Position numbers and translations under genes: made by a program. The notes beneath the pieces are model-generated. The model did not search any database. It was given only the letters and a program-made list of their open reading frames with translations, and was not told the origin of the DNA. DNA of 64,000 bases from Lanius collurio (taxonomy: Eukaryota; Chordata; Aves; Passeriformes; Laniidae): assembly GCA_020086605.1 (NCBI GenBank), contig JACBWW010000004.1:10337073-10401072 (forward strand), given 5' to 3'. Of the stretch, positions 26,901 to 41,900 are shown piece after piece (position 1 is the stretch's first letter; every line of letters starts with the position of its first letter).

Positions 26901-29900
26901 TCTACAGTAATTAAAAATACTGAAAATCTGCCACTTAATATTCTTCAAAAAATTCAGTAGCAAAATCATGTGGCATTCTGCGTTTACTTGATAAGGGACA
27001 ACAGAATACTAGCAAAAGGTTAAGCTTAGCTTCAAGCTTCTGCAGCTGTAAGAGATAAGAAAGCCAAAGAGTGTCCATTTAGGACCTTAAGACACTTGAA
27101 AGAAAAACGAAATATAAGATTACTATCCACAGAAGAGATGCTACTATCAACTGAGAGTTCCAAAGGCACTGAAAAAACAAATTGCTGACCTGGAAGAGAA
27201 ATTCAGACAAGGAAATATCAGATGGATATGAGTCTTCAGGCTCCAAGACGAGAAATTCAGATATTCCTGCCACAGGGTATCAGGAAAATGTTGGAGTAAA
27301 GGAAGATTTGGAGTGGTTGTACAGCACTGACCTCTACAAGGTGCATGTCAGAGTAGCTTGCTCTTTGAAAATACAAGAACCCTCTACAGCTTAGCTGAAA
27401 GTTGGTGTTTTGTTCCTGTCACCACACTCAACATCGCAAAATAAGCAATCACATTTGAATAGTTTCAATGTTCACAAATTATATTCATTCTGGAATTTAC
27501 TTCTATGTGATACTCTATCACAACACTCCTATTTACCTACAGTGATTTCCACTGTAGAGAAACCCAGACATCATAACTGATTTGGTGGGTTTTTTTCTAA
27601 CAGCAGTCATTAATTTGACACTTCTAAGGCAAAACTGTGGTAAGCTTTCAGAAATAACAAAGATAATGTAGTGTGGAGTTCCACTAAATTAACTATTTTG
27701 TGACTATACAATGCAGAACAGTCTATAATGCTTCCATTTCTGCATCATCAGGTTGCATTAAACTAAATCAAGAAGATTTTACCAAGCACTGTAATCCAAG
27801 CTTCCTGTGTGCAATTAAGTACTCACTATATTAACAGAACAACCAACCAGCAAGCATGCAAGGAACACGTGTGGGCTTTCTAATAATGTGGTTTTAATTA
27901 CATTTTTGTGAAACTGTAGAGCCTGAGGAAAGTGAAAAATTTCCTGTGGTTCACAATTTGCTTTAGCAGATATATGAAACACTCTGGTAAGAACTCAAAT
28001 GCAAGAGCAGTATCTTTGCTTCAGTTTTAAATGAGACTTTTCTGTTTCAATGAAAAAAAACCACTATTGGACTTCAAGTTAACATTTTTCTCCCTTTGCC
28101 TTGTCCAACCCTTAACTGTAGATCTAACTCAAAATACTTCTAAAAGCTAGGCAATATCTTCTGTAGTCAGGATTACTCCATTTCATAAACTCTTCTCTTT
28201 CAAATGAGACAAAAAGCTAGAACTTGCTTGCTGTCATTAAACATACTGTTAGTTTCTATTTAATGCTTCAAACCATTATATTTGGTAAAAATGTTTCTTA
28301 TTTTCTTGTGGTGCAGTTTTTCTGCAGTTTTTTCAGTGAGAGTGTCATTGCTTTTATCATTTCTTCTTCATTGTTTGTCCAGTGATATTTTAAGTCTTAA
28401 CAAGACTCAAACAATGCATGTTCCAGTTGTACATTGCTGCTTATAATAGAACGTTTCCTGAGGATTAATTACTGTTCTGACAAATGTACTGAGCATGGAA
28501 AACTGTTCACTTAGTGGCTAAGGCAACATTTTTGCTCAGTACCTTGACAATCTGCATAATGGAGTATATATGACCTTAGGTTCAATTGCTTTTTTGTTGC
28601 TCAACTTCTCACTGATAGCCACAACAATGAACCCGAGTAATAACTAAAGTGTTATTTGTACACCATGGCTTTCATCCAGGAATCTTGCAAACTTTTAGAA
28701 AGTGTACACAGACTGTTGTCTTTTCTACACAGCTACAGCCATACATGCCAAAGGAAAATACCTAATACAGAATGAGCAGGATATAAGATGGAAAGCTACT
28801 AACTTGGAGTCTTCCATCTTAGTTGTCTACTGCCTCTCACAGCTGTGCTCTCAAAAGGCACTACCAGGAATATTTAAGATTTTACTCATAAGTTATGTGG
28901 CTAAACTTGTGCACTAGGAAAGATATGACTGTACAGATATTTTAAGTGACGCATCAATACCAGGTATCTTCGCAACATGAGAAAGTCCCAAAATCACATC
29001 AAAATACTTTTCTGAGCAACATTTGCAGCAGGTTCCCATCATCTGCGTCTTTACTGTGAATGTAAAACTCAGCATTATTAAAAGGTACTGAATCATGATC
29101 ACTACTTGATTAACCAAACTTCATTAAAACTGTTGACATGCCTGAAACTTGACACTGATTTCATCTTTACTTCCAAACTACTAGTGAGAAGCACAACTTT
29201 GTCCTGTTTTCCCTTGTCCATAAAGGAAGATACAGTGTCATTGATACCTTTGTGAAGGCTCGGTAGCACAAACCACACAGTTCCACCAGGTAGGCCAGAG
29301 TGAAGACAGCATTCTGAATTACAAAACTCAGTAATTTTGAAAAAGGTTCCAGAAGACTCTGCAATGACAGGTGTTACAGAAATCAATAACTCGTTGCCCA
29401 AAAAAGCAAAGAAGCATTCCAACTCTGAAAACCTGAATGGAACAGCATTATTTTTAGCTCAGAGGCTATCTGCCTGGGAATTACACTGTTTTGGTCAAAC
29501 AGCTGTGTCATATGCCTTCATGCTTCTGTCAGAAATTAGAAACAAAAAGTTAGAAAATAGTTTCATTTGTGACACAGTGTTTATAAGAGATTCTGTATAG
29601 TTTATGCTGCAAAACCTCACTGACTTCAGTGGAATTGTACTGAAAAACATCTAAGGAAGCTCATTACTCTTTTTTTTAAAAAGAAAAAAATAGATGAGAG
29701 AAAAAAAAAAAGAGAACATCAAATCTTTAAGAAGACATACATTCACACCCACACAAGAATGTAATTCTACCCTTGCTTTACTGTAACCTAGATTCCAAAG
29801 CTCTTATCATTCTCCCAACAGCATTGGACTGCACAATTTCATGCTTATATATAACACTTTCCTAGCCAGGGGATAAGAACACATTCATACAATAGCACAG

Positions 29901-32900
29901 GCTGGCTAAATCTGAGGCAACAGAATTTTGTCTTCTTGGAACTTACCCTGGTGGCACTAGTGGTAGGTATCTTCAACAAGCAAATCATGATTCTTAAACT
30001 AGAGTCTAAAGAACACTGAACATATTTGAAAGCAGAAAAGAAAAAGAAAAGAAGTTAGTACCTTTCTGTGCATACATCTTGCTCATACTGGTACTAGCTA
30101 TAAATAAGTTATAGAAGTCTGAAAAAATGAGGATTGACTTTAAATTACTTTCTCTAAACTGGCTTATTCTTGAACAAAATCATCCCCAATCACATCCCTT
30201 CAGTGGTAACATACCACAGCATAGGTGCACATCATCTACCTAATTTTATATTTCTGTGATTTTCCTGGTCTCTGATATTTTCCCTCACATCTCAAGACAA
30301 CTCACAACGTCTAACATTGGAATACGCCCTGGCAGCAGCTGTTTCAGATTCCTTAAGCTGTTCCTTATGATGCAATCTTTATTTCAAATAAATCACACAG
30401 GTTACAGCACTGAATGGACTTTTCAGGATCAATACATTGTCTTGCCTCCCCCCTGCTGTAAGCATCTAGAATATCAAAGTTTCCCCTATGACCCTAAAAA
30501 AGAGAATAGGAGATTGAAAGTTCAGGAGCAAGCAATTGCTTTACTTGTATCACTAATAACACCTCCCATGAATAAAAGGCAAATCAGAGTAAATACTCCA
30601 CCTAAAGGTTCCATGCATGGCAGATATGCAGTTGGAACCACTAAGATCCAATTAATTTCTTTTTATTTATTTCAATTATATAAGATGCAGCAGATTGGTG
30701 TGACTAGTACACAGAGGGAATGGGTATTGCTTGTTTGACTGCTGAAGGATAATGTCACAATTTACCAAAATCTGAAGAGGTTCCAAGATCTGACTACTGC
30801 ATAATAGAGCCAAGGAATTTAGTATCATTCATGTAGCCGGGTAGTGACACCCAATTTAAAAGACAGTGTTATCAGTCACAGATTTAGATTTTGGATCCCT
30901 CAGCCCATACTGAACAACACTGCTTTGTACAGAAGAAATTACCACTGGGCTCATTCACACCATAGGAAATAGAGAAAGGGCATCAGAATTCCATGTTTAC
31001 TGGAAAGACTCAAAAGTTTTTACTGTGTTTGCTGAAACGACATCTGGAAATATACACACCAGGAGATAAGATCCTGCTGTATGTCCTCTGAGCTCTCAGA
31101 AATCAGAGCCCAAAGCTTCTGGATTCAGTTTCCTTTACAATATTCTATTACAATCAGAACTACAGGTCAGCCAAACAGGCTAGGCCCAATTCCCAGTAGT
31201 CTCAGTTCTCTCTGTCTGTCTGAATACTGTGTACTTTTAGCAAAATAATTAGGCAGTGCTGCTCTTCTTGAGAGTTTTATTTTAACAGTTAAAACAAGAT
31301 AGATTTTCATTGTCTAAATGAAATGACTCTCTCAAATGCAGTATTCTAATCTGACAGGGCATAGAAAGCAGATAGGAAAAATGCCAAGAAAGAAGTGAAA
31401 AGCACCCTGTTCAGAGTTGCTGTTGCTACCCACAGAAAACATAATTAAAGGGACGGATCAAAGATACAATAAATCCCAAGAATAATTCACAAGAACCCAC
31501 TCTGATAGGTTACCCACTGTTTTCCCACTGTTTCAGTACATCCTGACCAATGGCAATATAGCTTGCTTCAGATGTCCATAATCATACCTTAAGTGGCAAA
31601 ACACATGGGAGTTTAGTAAGGAAGGTCTGAAACTGATTACTGATTGTGGTCCAGAGGTTGCTGGGCGAATCCATTGGCAAGGCTTCCATGAAGGTAGCAA
31701 TGTTTTCCAAACAGCGTAGCATCGCACCCCCTGCTGGCAAATTCTTTTTGTTGTTTAAACCCTGGGAAACAAAGCAATAACTGTGAATAATCATACCCGT
31801 TGCAGAAGTGGTCCCTTACACAGTATTTGAAAGTGATGAAGTTAATTTTTTGAGACCAAATACTGTATACTTTTTCTATGATGCTAATGATAGAGTTCTG
31901 CTTGGAAGTTGAACTGTGTATGTGATAGTTAGTCTAGCAGTTCCTAAAATACTGAACAAAAGATTTTGAGCCAAAATGTTATAAGCAGGGTCCTAACTCA
32001 TAATCTGCTTAGACTGGCATGGCAGTAGAAGAATCAAAATTCAAAGTATTCAGCAGCAGATTGCTCATGTTTTCCTTTAGAGAGATTGAAAGAAGATACG
32101 TTCATTAATGTTCAGTAGACCATGTGTGCTTTTGGGGCTTCTGTCCTAGAGTGAGGCCTGAAAAGACATGAGCAGTTTTAAAGTGATGTCAACATCTTGT
32201 ATGAAGCAATTGCCATGTTCTTGAAAGAGCAGGATACATGCAAGTGACTAGTTCTAGCAGGAGGAAAAATGGGAGAGTAGAAATAAGCCAACTGCATAGA
32301 AGGCAGTCAAAGGCAGGCAGTAGATTTTTGGAATACTTAAGAGAAACTGTCATCAGATAAAATGAAGAGGGAGAACTGAGATGTATGAGCAGAAATGTTC
32401 CTGAAAATAAAAAATAGAAAGGAATGGGACACACTACTTGTGGTGAGGACAGCCTAATTATTTCCAAGGAGGGCAAAACAAAAATTCACAATGTTTTTGA
32501 TTAAACAAGTTTGAACTCAAATGAGGAGAAATGATCCTTATAATGCTAATAAATAGCCAATAGCCATAGCCAATTGTCAACATACCTCTAACAGCTGGCT
32601 CAGAGCAGCGATGGAACTCAGCTCGCTGAAGTCCATCAGAGACATGGCTAAGGTCCGCAAAAAGCTTCCATCTGAAATTTGAATGACATTTTTGCACTGG
32701 CTGTTCATACAGAGGAAACCAAGGGTCAGAAATGTATTCAGGTATTGCACATTACCTTTAATGATGCTCTGGAAGAGCTGAGGGAAGATGCCATTGGGAG
32801 CCAGCTGATGGAACACACAGCGAAGGAACTGCTTGGCCACACCTGCAGCATTTCCAGGGATCATCATGCTGAGATGAAGGGAAAAGAAGAGAAGAAAAAA

Positions 32901-35900
32901 ATTGCACTGCAGATAAAACACTTGTCAAAGCTAGACTATATGGAGAAAATAAAGATTATGCTATTCTTTTTAATTATGGAAGTGTTTAGTTATGAGTAAG
33001 ACAATCAGAAACAGAACTGGCCTGATCCTGAAAAAACGTTTGTTGATTTTATGACTTCAGCTCAACTATAAAGAGATCAAAAAGTTACATATACATACTT
33101 AATGTATTTGCCTCAATAAATAGTTGTATTTTTCCTGATTTTCCATGTACTTTTTTTGGTGAGACATCTGAATTTGAAATATAATCTTGCTCTCACTTTG
33201 TGTATTTCAGTAACACAGAATAAGGTTCTTGGCTTTATCATAAAACACATGAACAACAGGTAAACAAAAACATTACAATATCCATTTGCCTCTTGCAGTT
33301 TCCTTCAAGAGATGAAGTACTCCCTAATCACTCACAAATGAATGCCTTCATTTTAAAAGCTTAAGTATTATCTATTTACTCATAAACTGCACATCTTAAC
33401 ATGCTTTGCAGCTTCTCAAAATGAATTTATCCTATTCAGCATCTGATTTACATAATGAGGCAACACTGCCAGGGATTCTCCATGGCCAAGGATGATTCAC
33501 TTGATTGGAGATAGTTTATCAAGACAAATACTGAACATAGAACCAGTCAGAAAAAGCTGCACTGAAATTGCAAAGACAAGACAGCATATGAATTTGATTT
33601 TTTCCAGGTTTAAGATACATGAATATGGGCTCCTGTTAATCTCCAGAAAACACAGGATATTTGAAATAAGCAGAAAAGGCAGTTTCTTTCTTTTACTCAG
33701 AAATTTTAAATAACATTTTTTAAAAGTTAAATTTAGTTGATTTCAGGGTCAGAGAAGATGATGCTTTAGATTGGTTGTTTCATTTTTGTCAAGGTATCCT
33801 TTGCTACCATACCTTTCTGCTTGATTAGAAAAACTGGTGCTTGATGCCAACCTGAAATAAAAAAAAAAAAAGAAATTGAAGCTCATATGCTTTTTTGTGT
33901 GTGTTTCATTTTTTAAGTAAGCCAGTAAAGTACCATTTTAAATAAATAATAAACAAGAATTTTAGAGAACATTTAAAATATTACCATAAAGATCTTCTGA
34001 AGAGCACCTGAATTCAGAAAAATCATGTTCGCATAACGTAAACTCTATTCAGACTTGCAGTCTCACTAATGCTCAACTGCTCTAAAGACAAATCTTGGCT
34101 CCCTCTAGTAGCACAAAGATAATGAAGCAATGTTTTTTCCCTAAAGAACATCATGGATAACTAATTTTTAGAGGGAAAAGAAGTTTTCCAGAAGCTGCCT
34201 AATGACTGAGTTCTTTCTGATTAACACAGCAATACAAACTAAGCAAAAATTCTTTGCTTGGCAGTCTACAGCGAGGCTTCTAGTTCCAGATTTTGGCACC
34301 TAAATAACTAGCCTGATTTCCAAAACACTAATTCCCTAATAGCTCTTCCAAAGTCAAATGAGAAATAGTGTGGTCTCAAAAGTTAGGTTATTTATTTTAG
34401 TACCTAAATATAGACTTTAAAGCCAAATATGGGTATTAGTGGTGAAAATACTGAACACAATCTTAAAGTAAAATTATGGCACTTCAATATGCAGGACATG
34501 TAAATGTATAGAATCAGGGCTTACAATATCAAAGCAAAACACCTTTAATACCAAAAGCCAGCAAAAATGTGTACACTGTAAAGCCATTATAAAGATGGAC
34601 ACTGGAAGCATCTCTTTCTTATATACAAAATACTACCAAATTTTTATTTTAATCTGTTGCAAATCAGTATTTCAGATGTTACAAATTGATAAATCTAAGT
34701 GAAAATTTCATAGAGCTACGCTATTTTATATCTGATCCTCAATGCTTTTCTTTGAAACATGATCCTTTCATCCTGGACTTAGCTTTTGCTCATCCTTGGT
34801 CACCCTCTGTTCTGAAGACAGTTTAATGAACACAATAAAATCCAAAAAGGACGTTAAGGCAGCTCAGTCAAATGCAAAAGCATGAACCAAAATTACAGTG
34901 ATTTTAATGAATTATGCATGACAAACTGGGAACACAGCATACTTCCAAGTATGCAATAATCTCAAACTTGATGGTGCAGGGGATTAAACATCATGTTGTT
35001 CTAGCACAAATCAGAAAAACACATTAAGAGTTTCCAACTCCACTATTAAGAGGAATCCACACTAAAATACAATCTATTATTTCTGGTATGCAAAGCTAAT
35101 TCTGGATGAGAAAGCTCTGAAGCTACCGCCAAGCAATACAGACCTTTATTCTGGAATAACTGTAGCATTAAGGCATGCAAAGATTTCTGCAGAATGCAAT
35201 GAGACCAAACACATGCCCCATGGACAAGATACCTGTTCTCAAAATTCTGTTGAAGTACAGAAACACATCAACATAAAATCTTTTTTCTAAAAGAAATCAA
35301 AGTCTGATGTTTTTCTCTCCTTTTGAATGTGATAATATAAGCATGGGTTTTGTGAAAAACAAAACACTAGGATTCTAACTTTGGAAAAACTTCACAAGAC
35401 ATGAACTACAGTAAACACTTGGGAACATCTGAAACTTCCTGAAGCGTGCAGTTTGCATATATTTATCATTACTACTCTAAATATTTTATTGCACAAATGC
35501 CATGAACTTCCATCATCACCTCCACTTTGCAGAACACAAAGCAGAACAGGAAATGGATGTGTTCAAATCTGTACACATTAGGAACAGAAGTTAAGTTTTT
35601 CACAGCTCCTCACTAACTCAAGTCTAAATCTAACTTTCAAACACAGCTCTAATGCTTGGAAAGCTAAATCTCACCGGAAATCAGTTAGGAATCAGCAAGT
35701 CAAAAATCTTGATTCAGGAACCAGATTGTAAACTCAAATGCATGTCAGAGTCTTAGAAACAGTTCAGTCTTTAATTGTCAGTAACTTGAACCCAGAATTT
35801 TTTTTCCCTTCTGAAAATCACAATAGATGGCTATCTGTGCTTGCAGGTACCCAAACAACTTCTGAAAATCTTTCTGTGTGTTGTTTAGGTATGCTGAAAG

Positions 35901-38900
35901 ACCTTGGACTTCCTAACTCCTTATTTCCTCTTCTATGGATGAAAGTAATAGCTCTTTCTGAAAGAATAAAAATGCAAGAAGTCTAGTTGATTTTCACTTC
36001 TGCTGTTAGACGGGTATTTGGAGTTAGTGATATGGCACTGCCTGATGAAAGACAGAGCAAGGTATATATATGAGGAACCTGAATGCTTCTCTGCTTATAT
36101 ATACTACTTATTTTGCATATTTTCAAAGTAATTCCTTTGTGAGGAGCCCAGAATTGGACCTAGAATTCACCAGAAATTGCAACCAGCAGAAACAAGACGG
36201 GACATTTACCAGGAATTCCCCACGTTGTACTGTCATCTGTTGCTCTAAATTAATCAGCTGATTCACTCTAAAGATGCAGCATTTCCCCCTCAAAACACAG
36301 AGAAAGGTAGCCCATTTATCCCTTGGTAATTCATTTTCCAAAAGATTTTGTTTCTGTGGCTGTAGTACGGCTGTATTTTCAAGAGTCACACAGAATGGCC
36401 AGCAGCCATCTCAATCAGAAACTTTGCCTCCATCAGTTAATTCGTAGTGCCAGCAGGGAGCTGCAGCCTCGCAGTGGGAATGGAGGCCTTGAACAGCTGC
36501 TGTGTTTCAATGGAATGGGGAGGCAGTGGAGAAGGAGGGCTGTGGAGAGTCATGCCCCTGCAGAAGCCACAGTCAAGCAATTTGAACTTCAGTCACCAAA
36601 AAGAATGTGGAAGAGGAGAGCGGGGCATCATTTCTGCCTGTCTAGTACTGCTCAGAAACTTATTCTGGAACACCCTATCACATCCATCCCACTTCTGAGG
36701 CAAGAACTGAGGAAGTGGCCAAGACAGCAAGCACACGTAATTCAGTAGTAATGATACACTTTAATTATCCTATGCACACTGGGTAAAAGTAACAAGAGAA
36801 AAATAATGGACAGAAAATGTTCAAGACTTTCTCAAAGACAATTACATGCAGCAGCTGGTTTGGAAGCCCTCATAAAGCGATGCAAATTTTTACCTAGTAT
36901 ACAAAATATGGTTGAAAAGCCTGAAGAGCATCAGGTATGATAATGAACAATCATACCTAGGAGTCAACAGTCCTCCAGGAGCAAAGTTCAGAACAGTTGA
37001 CCACATTTGTGCAAAACTTCGGAAGCAGGAACCACATAAAAGTGAAAAATTCTGTCAAAGCAGCAACAAGGGGGAGCCAAGGGAATTCAATTTTTGTAAG
37101 AGGCAGAGAAGCTGTTTAAGAACATTACACTGGAAATGCAGGGCCAAAGTACTCCAGTTGTTAAGAAAAAAAGAGACTTCAAGAGAGCAGAAGAAAATAA
37201 AGTGAGGGAGGTTATTGGAAAAAAAGAAGGCTTCTTTCAAAAAGGTGAGGTTCTGTCTCAAACGAAAGTAGAAATGAGCATAAATTCTGACAAATAGGAT
37301 GCAAAAACCACATGAAGGCAGGCCAAAAAACACCAGTTCAAGGAGCAACTAGCAGGAGGAATGAAAACTAACAGTAAATTTTTCTTAACATAAAAAAGAT
37401 GAAAAAGCACATCAATTGCTGCACCAATTGCTGTTCAGATAATAAACTGGGCAGTAAATAAAAAGGGTACTATAGAAAATCTGAATTTTTTCTTTACATC
37501 ACTGCTTACAGTGGGACAAGCTGAGGAGACTCCTGAGCTAGAATTTCCCTTTGGAGAGTAAAAAGGGAGAACATCAAAGCAGCTGTCAAAAATTGAACTG
37601 ACAGTGGAAGAAGTTACATAAGAAATTTATAGAATGATGAGTAACAAAGACGCAAGACAGAACCAGATGTTATTCACTTAAGAGTTCTAAAATACACACC
37701 TTTGTATACTGAAGTTTATATAAACCCAACTCCAGGCACAAAATTCTTTCAATTTCATTGGAGAGAGGAAAGTCCTGAATTTACCTTCCTACAGACTGCA
37801 TGATGTCCAACAGCAGAGGAGCAGCCAAGTCTGGACTGAGGTGAATGAAGGTTGAGAGCACAACTATGGCCAGGCCTAGTGTTTCTTCATCATATTCTTC
37901 AAGAACAGCCCCACAGTCATGGCACCTGCAAGGAACAGTTTTTAAACCTGATGTTAACAAGATTTAAAACAAAGCATTATCATACATAGATCTGTGTACA
38001 ATTATGTCTTTAAAAAGTATTATTACTTAGTACATTCTATTCCACATTTATCTAGAAAGATAAAGTAATTGTGATCTTTCTGTAATTAGTAACAGCCCAT
38101 AGCTTTCAAACATTAATAAAACTTCTCACTGGCTATTTCTTTAGTGACAAATGAAAGAGGGCCACAGGGCAGGACTTGTTTTGAGTCCTTCATTGGTAAT
38201 TGTATTCCAGCTCCCTCACTGTATTGGAGCGCTTCAGTTTGCACTACCAAAAGAAGTCTGCAGCAGGGAAGACTGGCCCTCAGCAGTGTGAGCACTAGCC
38301 AATTTGTGTGGCTTGGGCCGAGTCCCGGCACTCTTCTATTTAGCACCACAGACACAAACAATGACACTCACAGATGATCTTAAAGAGATGAAACAATTTC
38401 ACATTGCCCTTCCTGTCAGTCATGAATTATGAATAACAAATTATACAATTAGCAAACAATGACCTGATTGGTTCCCACAGCAGTTACAGCTATTTAGAAA
38501 CAAATGAAAAGACCTCTCAGGGGCACAGAACCTTAGATTTCAGAAAAGTCTCCTTTCCCAGAGCAGATTTGCTGCTGAGTCACTTATCCTTCCTGAAACA
38601 CTCAAAGACAACTGATGAAGGTCTGAAAGGGCTCCAAAATGTCTAATTATAATGGGGATGTCAGATTTGGGAGAGATGAGACAGGTTTTCACAACCTATG
38701 AGAAAGGCAAACCAATGTGGGAAATTGGCTTATCTCAGCCCAGTAGAAAGGCTTGCTTAATTTGATCAATCAGTTGCTAATGACTCCAGCAGATTGTGAG
38801 ATTTTAACTAAATGGAATTGAGAGGCAATTTTCTTGCCTTTTTTACTGAACATAAAGAAAATATGCCAACAAAGTCATGGAAGTCGAGCTCAGCTGGTCT

Positions 38901-41900
38901 TTATGTTAATAGGCAGTGCTTGAGCTTTGGTGAAATGGCCAAGGGAAGTGCCACAGACCAGAATAACTTCTGGGATGCTTCACTTTGCAACACAATAAGG
39001 TCCACTAGCAGACACAGCCTGCACAATGGCCCTGTCTTTCTCCAGTGATCATCCTTGCATATCTGTCTACTGGACCGAGCACACACAGGAACTTGTGGTT
39101 TCTCATCCTAAATTTTGAACAAATCAAGGCACAGCTCCCTGCTGACTGCTTTACTTCTCTATTAAATGAGTACCCTTCTGTTTAACACTCCTTTTACAGG
39201 CATTTTAATCAAACAATCCAGGTTTGCAAAAGCTTTGAGGATCAGTGAGTATCAGCATTAAAAATGCTATGTAGATTACACAGGACGACACATCAACAGC
39301 TACTGATTTCAATAGAAACCCAAAGGAATTTTTAATTAGGACTCCTTTTTTTTTTTCCCCAAGACAAAAGAGGTTTCTGATGGATCACAAGGAATCCCTG
39401 ATTTAAAATAAGATGGAAAGGGCTTCCCCTGCCATCTGTGCACACACAATAGCCTGAGTCATCATTTCACCTGTGTACAGTCATCTAGGCCCTACTGAAT
39501 TGAAAACACATTCAGTGTTAAGAAAATATTTACCTTGGGGTAGAAAAAAAAATTTAAAAACTTGGCAGAGAGAAAAATGACAGAATGGACACTATATTTG
39601 CAAAAAGTATGTCTATATTTGACATATTTGAAGTTCAACTACTTCTTTGAAAGGAGAGAAAGAAAACCACTTACTTGTCAGTCATCAGAATGGGCTGGTC
39701 ATCAGCAAATTCTTCTGGTGCAGGTACAAACATACTGACTATACTGGGTGCTGACAGCAAACTAGATTTTGTAGCACCTTAAGGCCAGTAGGGAAAAAAA
39801 AGGAAAGAATCATCAAACAGAAATCCAAAATGCTGATGAGCAGATTTCTAAAGAATAGCCATAATGGCTTTACCGTGCCTAGAAATAAGAAATAAATTGT
39901 GTCTATAAAAAGACATATAAGCATATTCCTTGCTTCTGCCAGATTATTCCAATTACCTAGAACTATCAATTAAAAATAGATAAATCCTTGGGGAAAAAAG
40001 GTAACATAAACCAAAAATTCCAGGAAATTGGATGAAATTGTATCTACCAGGGAGAGAGGATGATTCTACAGTTGCTATGAGACTGGACTTTGGAAGAATT
40101 GCAATATTCCCCCATACATTTTGGGAATTAACTTCCCATAGTTCTCAGTGATACAAAGAAGGAATTAAGTTCATATGTCTCAACAGATTATCAGATCATC
40201 AGTCTATTCATACTATTCCTAACAGTGCCAAAGGAGATAAATCATCAGGAAAGGACAGAGAGAAGAAATAATTCATAAGGAATTCAGAACACTGGAGGAC
40301 TGATCATTAGAAATGCTTTCCACTGAAAGTCCTCAAAAGTATCTTTACTCTTCAAAGCTGAGTTTTTCAGCTGAGAGCACAGCCACTGTGATCATGCCAA
40401 CATTTGGGGGCTCCCTTTGCTCTTGGCACTTTTTGTGCACCTAAATTCTGACAGATGCTTGTTTTAGTAGGAGAAGTTATGTATTATGGAAGATCCAAAC
40501 TTTTGACTTCTCCAAGTTCTGCTTTCTCGAATTACAGTTTAAGAAATCCATTGCCAATTTTCTCTGGTTGCTTCAATCTGTAGATTCAGATTTAATGTTA
40601 ACATTAGCTTGCTCTGATAATGTTTAACTACAGAAACAGGAGGAAGCTTCTCTATGTAAGGCTTAGATGGAATTTACTATGACATAATCCTGGTTATGCA
40701 GGAAAAGCAAATTTAACATCAGCTCTCAGGAAAAATAAGGTAAGAAGCTCCCACAGTTTCTGAATTCAAAATAAGTGGAGTGCAACCAGAGTAAGGCAGA
40801 TTTTAAACAACCATTTTACTAAGCATGGAAGGAAACATTACTTTTATACCCATAGTTCAGGACTTTGTAGTTGCTCCCAAAGGTTTTATTGGATAGGAAG
40901 GCTAGAATACTCCAGTAATGTAGAACCACATCCAGAATAAAGGGGATAGGTAAAGATTTTGTAGCCAGGTTTTTCTTCCCCTCTCAGATGCATAAAGATC
41001 CCTCTGCCATGACTTTGGAAGTTTCACTGTCATATTCTCTAGATGTAAGTCCCATTGCAGAACACAAACGCTAAAAGCAGTCATAATGCAAGTTACAATG
41101 TTGGAACAAGACTTAACTGCTCAAAAATGTCCTCCCTTGTGCAGTGAACAGTAAGAAAAAAATTTAGGCAAAGAAGGTCACTGCCCCATCACAGGGCTGC
41201 AAGGAAATCCAGATGTATTTCAGCTCTGAGGGAGGAAAGCTTATACAGAAATGAGATTCTGCCACTCGCTTCTTACTTTCTGCAGGACAGTTGAGGGCTT
41301 TAATGGCTGAATAGAATACAAAATTCAGCACCATTTCGTATTAACCATGAAATCTTCCTGGCAGTCTTGGCAGAGGACCAGGTCAAACAGACGCTGAACT
41401 GACCTCTGATTCTCAGTGGTGGCCCCTCCAAATCTGGGTTTAGGCAAACAGGGACATTGCACAGCCTCTTTCCATGCTGTATCTGCTCTGTGAATAAAGA
41501 AAGAACTTCAGTCTTCAGAACTATAAATCCAGCATCTGTCACCAGTCACCAGCAGTACAAGTCTCAAACAGTTAAAACAAGAGAAAGACAAATACAACTG
41601 CTATAGAAAAGCAAAAACAAAAAAAAAAGAGTTAATTTTTTAAGCACAGAAAGGAAGAGGGGGAAGGATTAAAGTAGTCCATACAGGAGAAAGGACACAG
41701 ATAACCTAATAATAAAGAAGGCATTTTAGACTAGGGTCATTAAACAGGAAAGGAAGTGCTAACCATAAAGATTCAATAAGATATGGAATATATGAGCCAC
41801 AAAAAGAGAAAGAAACAAGTGTTTAGAAATACCAAGACACTAGAAGCCAGATATAGTTGGTAGAGACAGAAGCCAGGCACAAAATTATTTAATTTTACAG

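Noticed and set aside
30256..30738. 160-residue plus-strand frame as a nested gene
   Set aside because: No family motif, no CpG or promoter-like context and intron-like composition. It would be reopened by spliced plus-strand reads.
36323..36748. 141-residue plus-strand frame as a gene
   Set aside because: No recognisable domain, overlapped by another frame, next to a CR1 relic and inside an intron.
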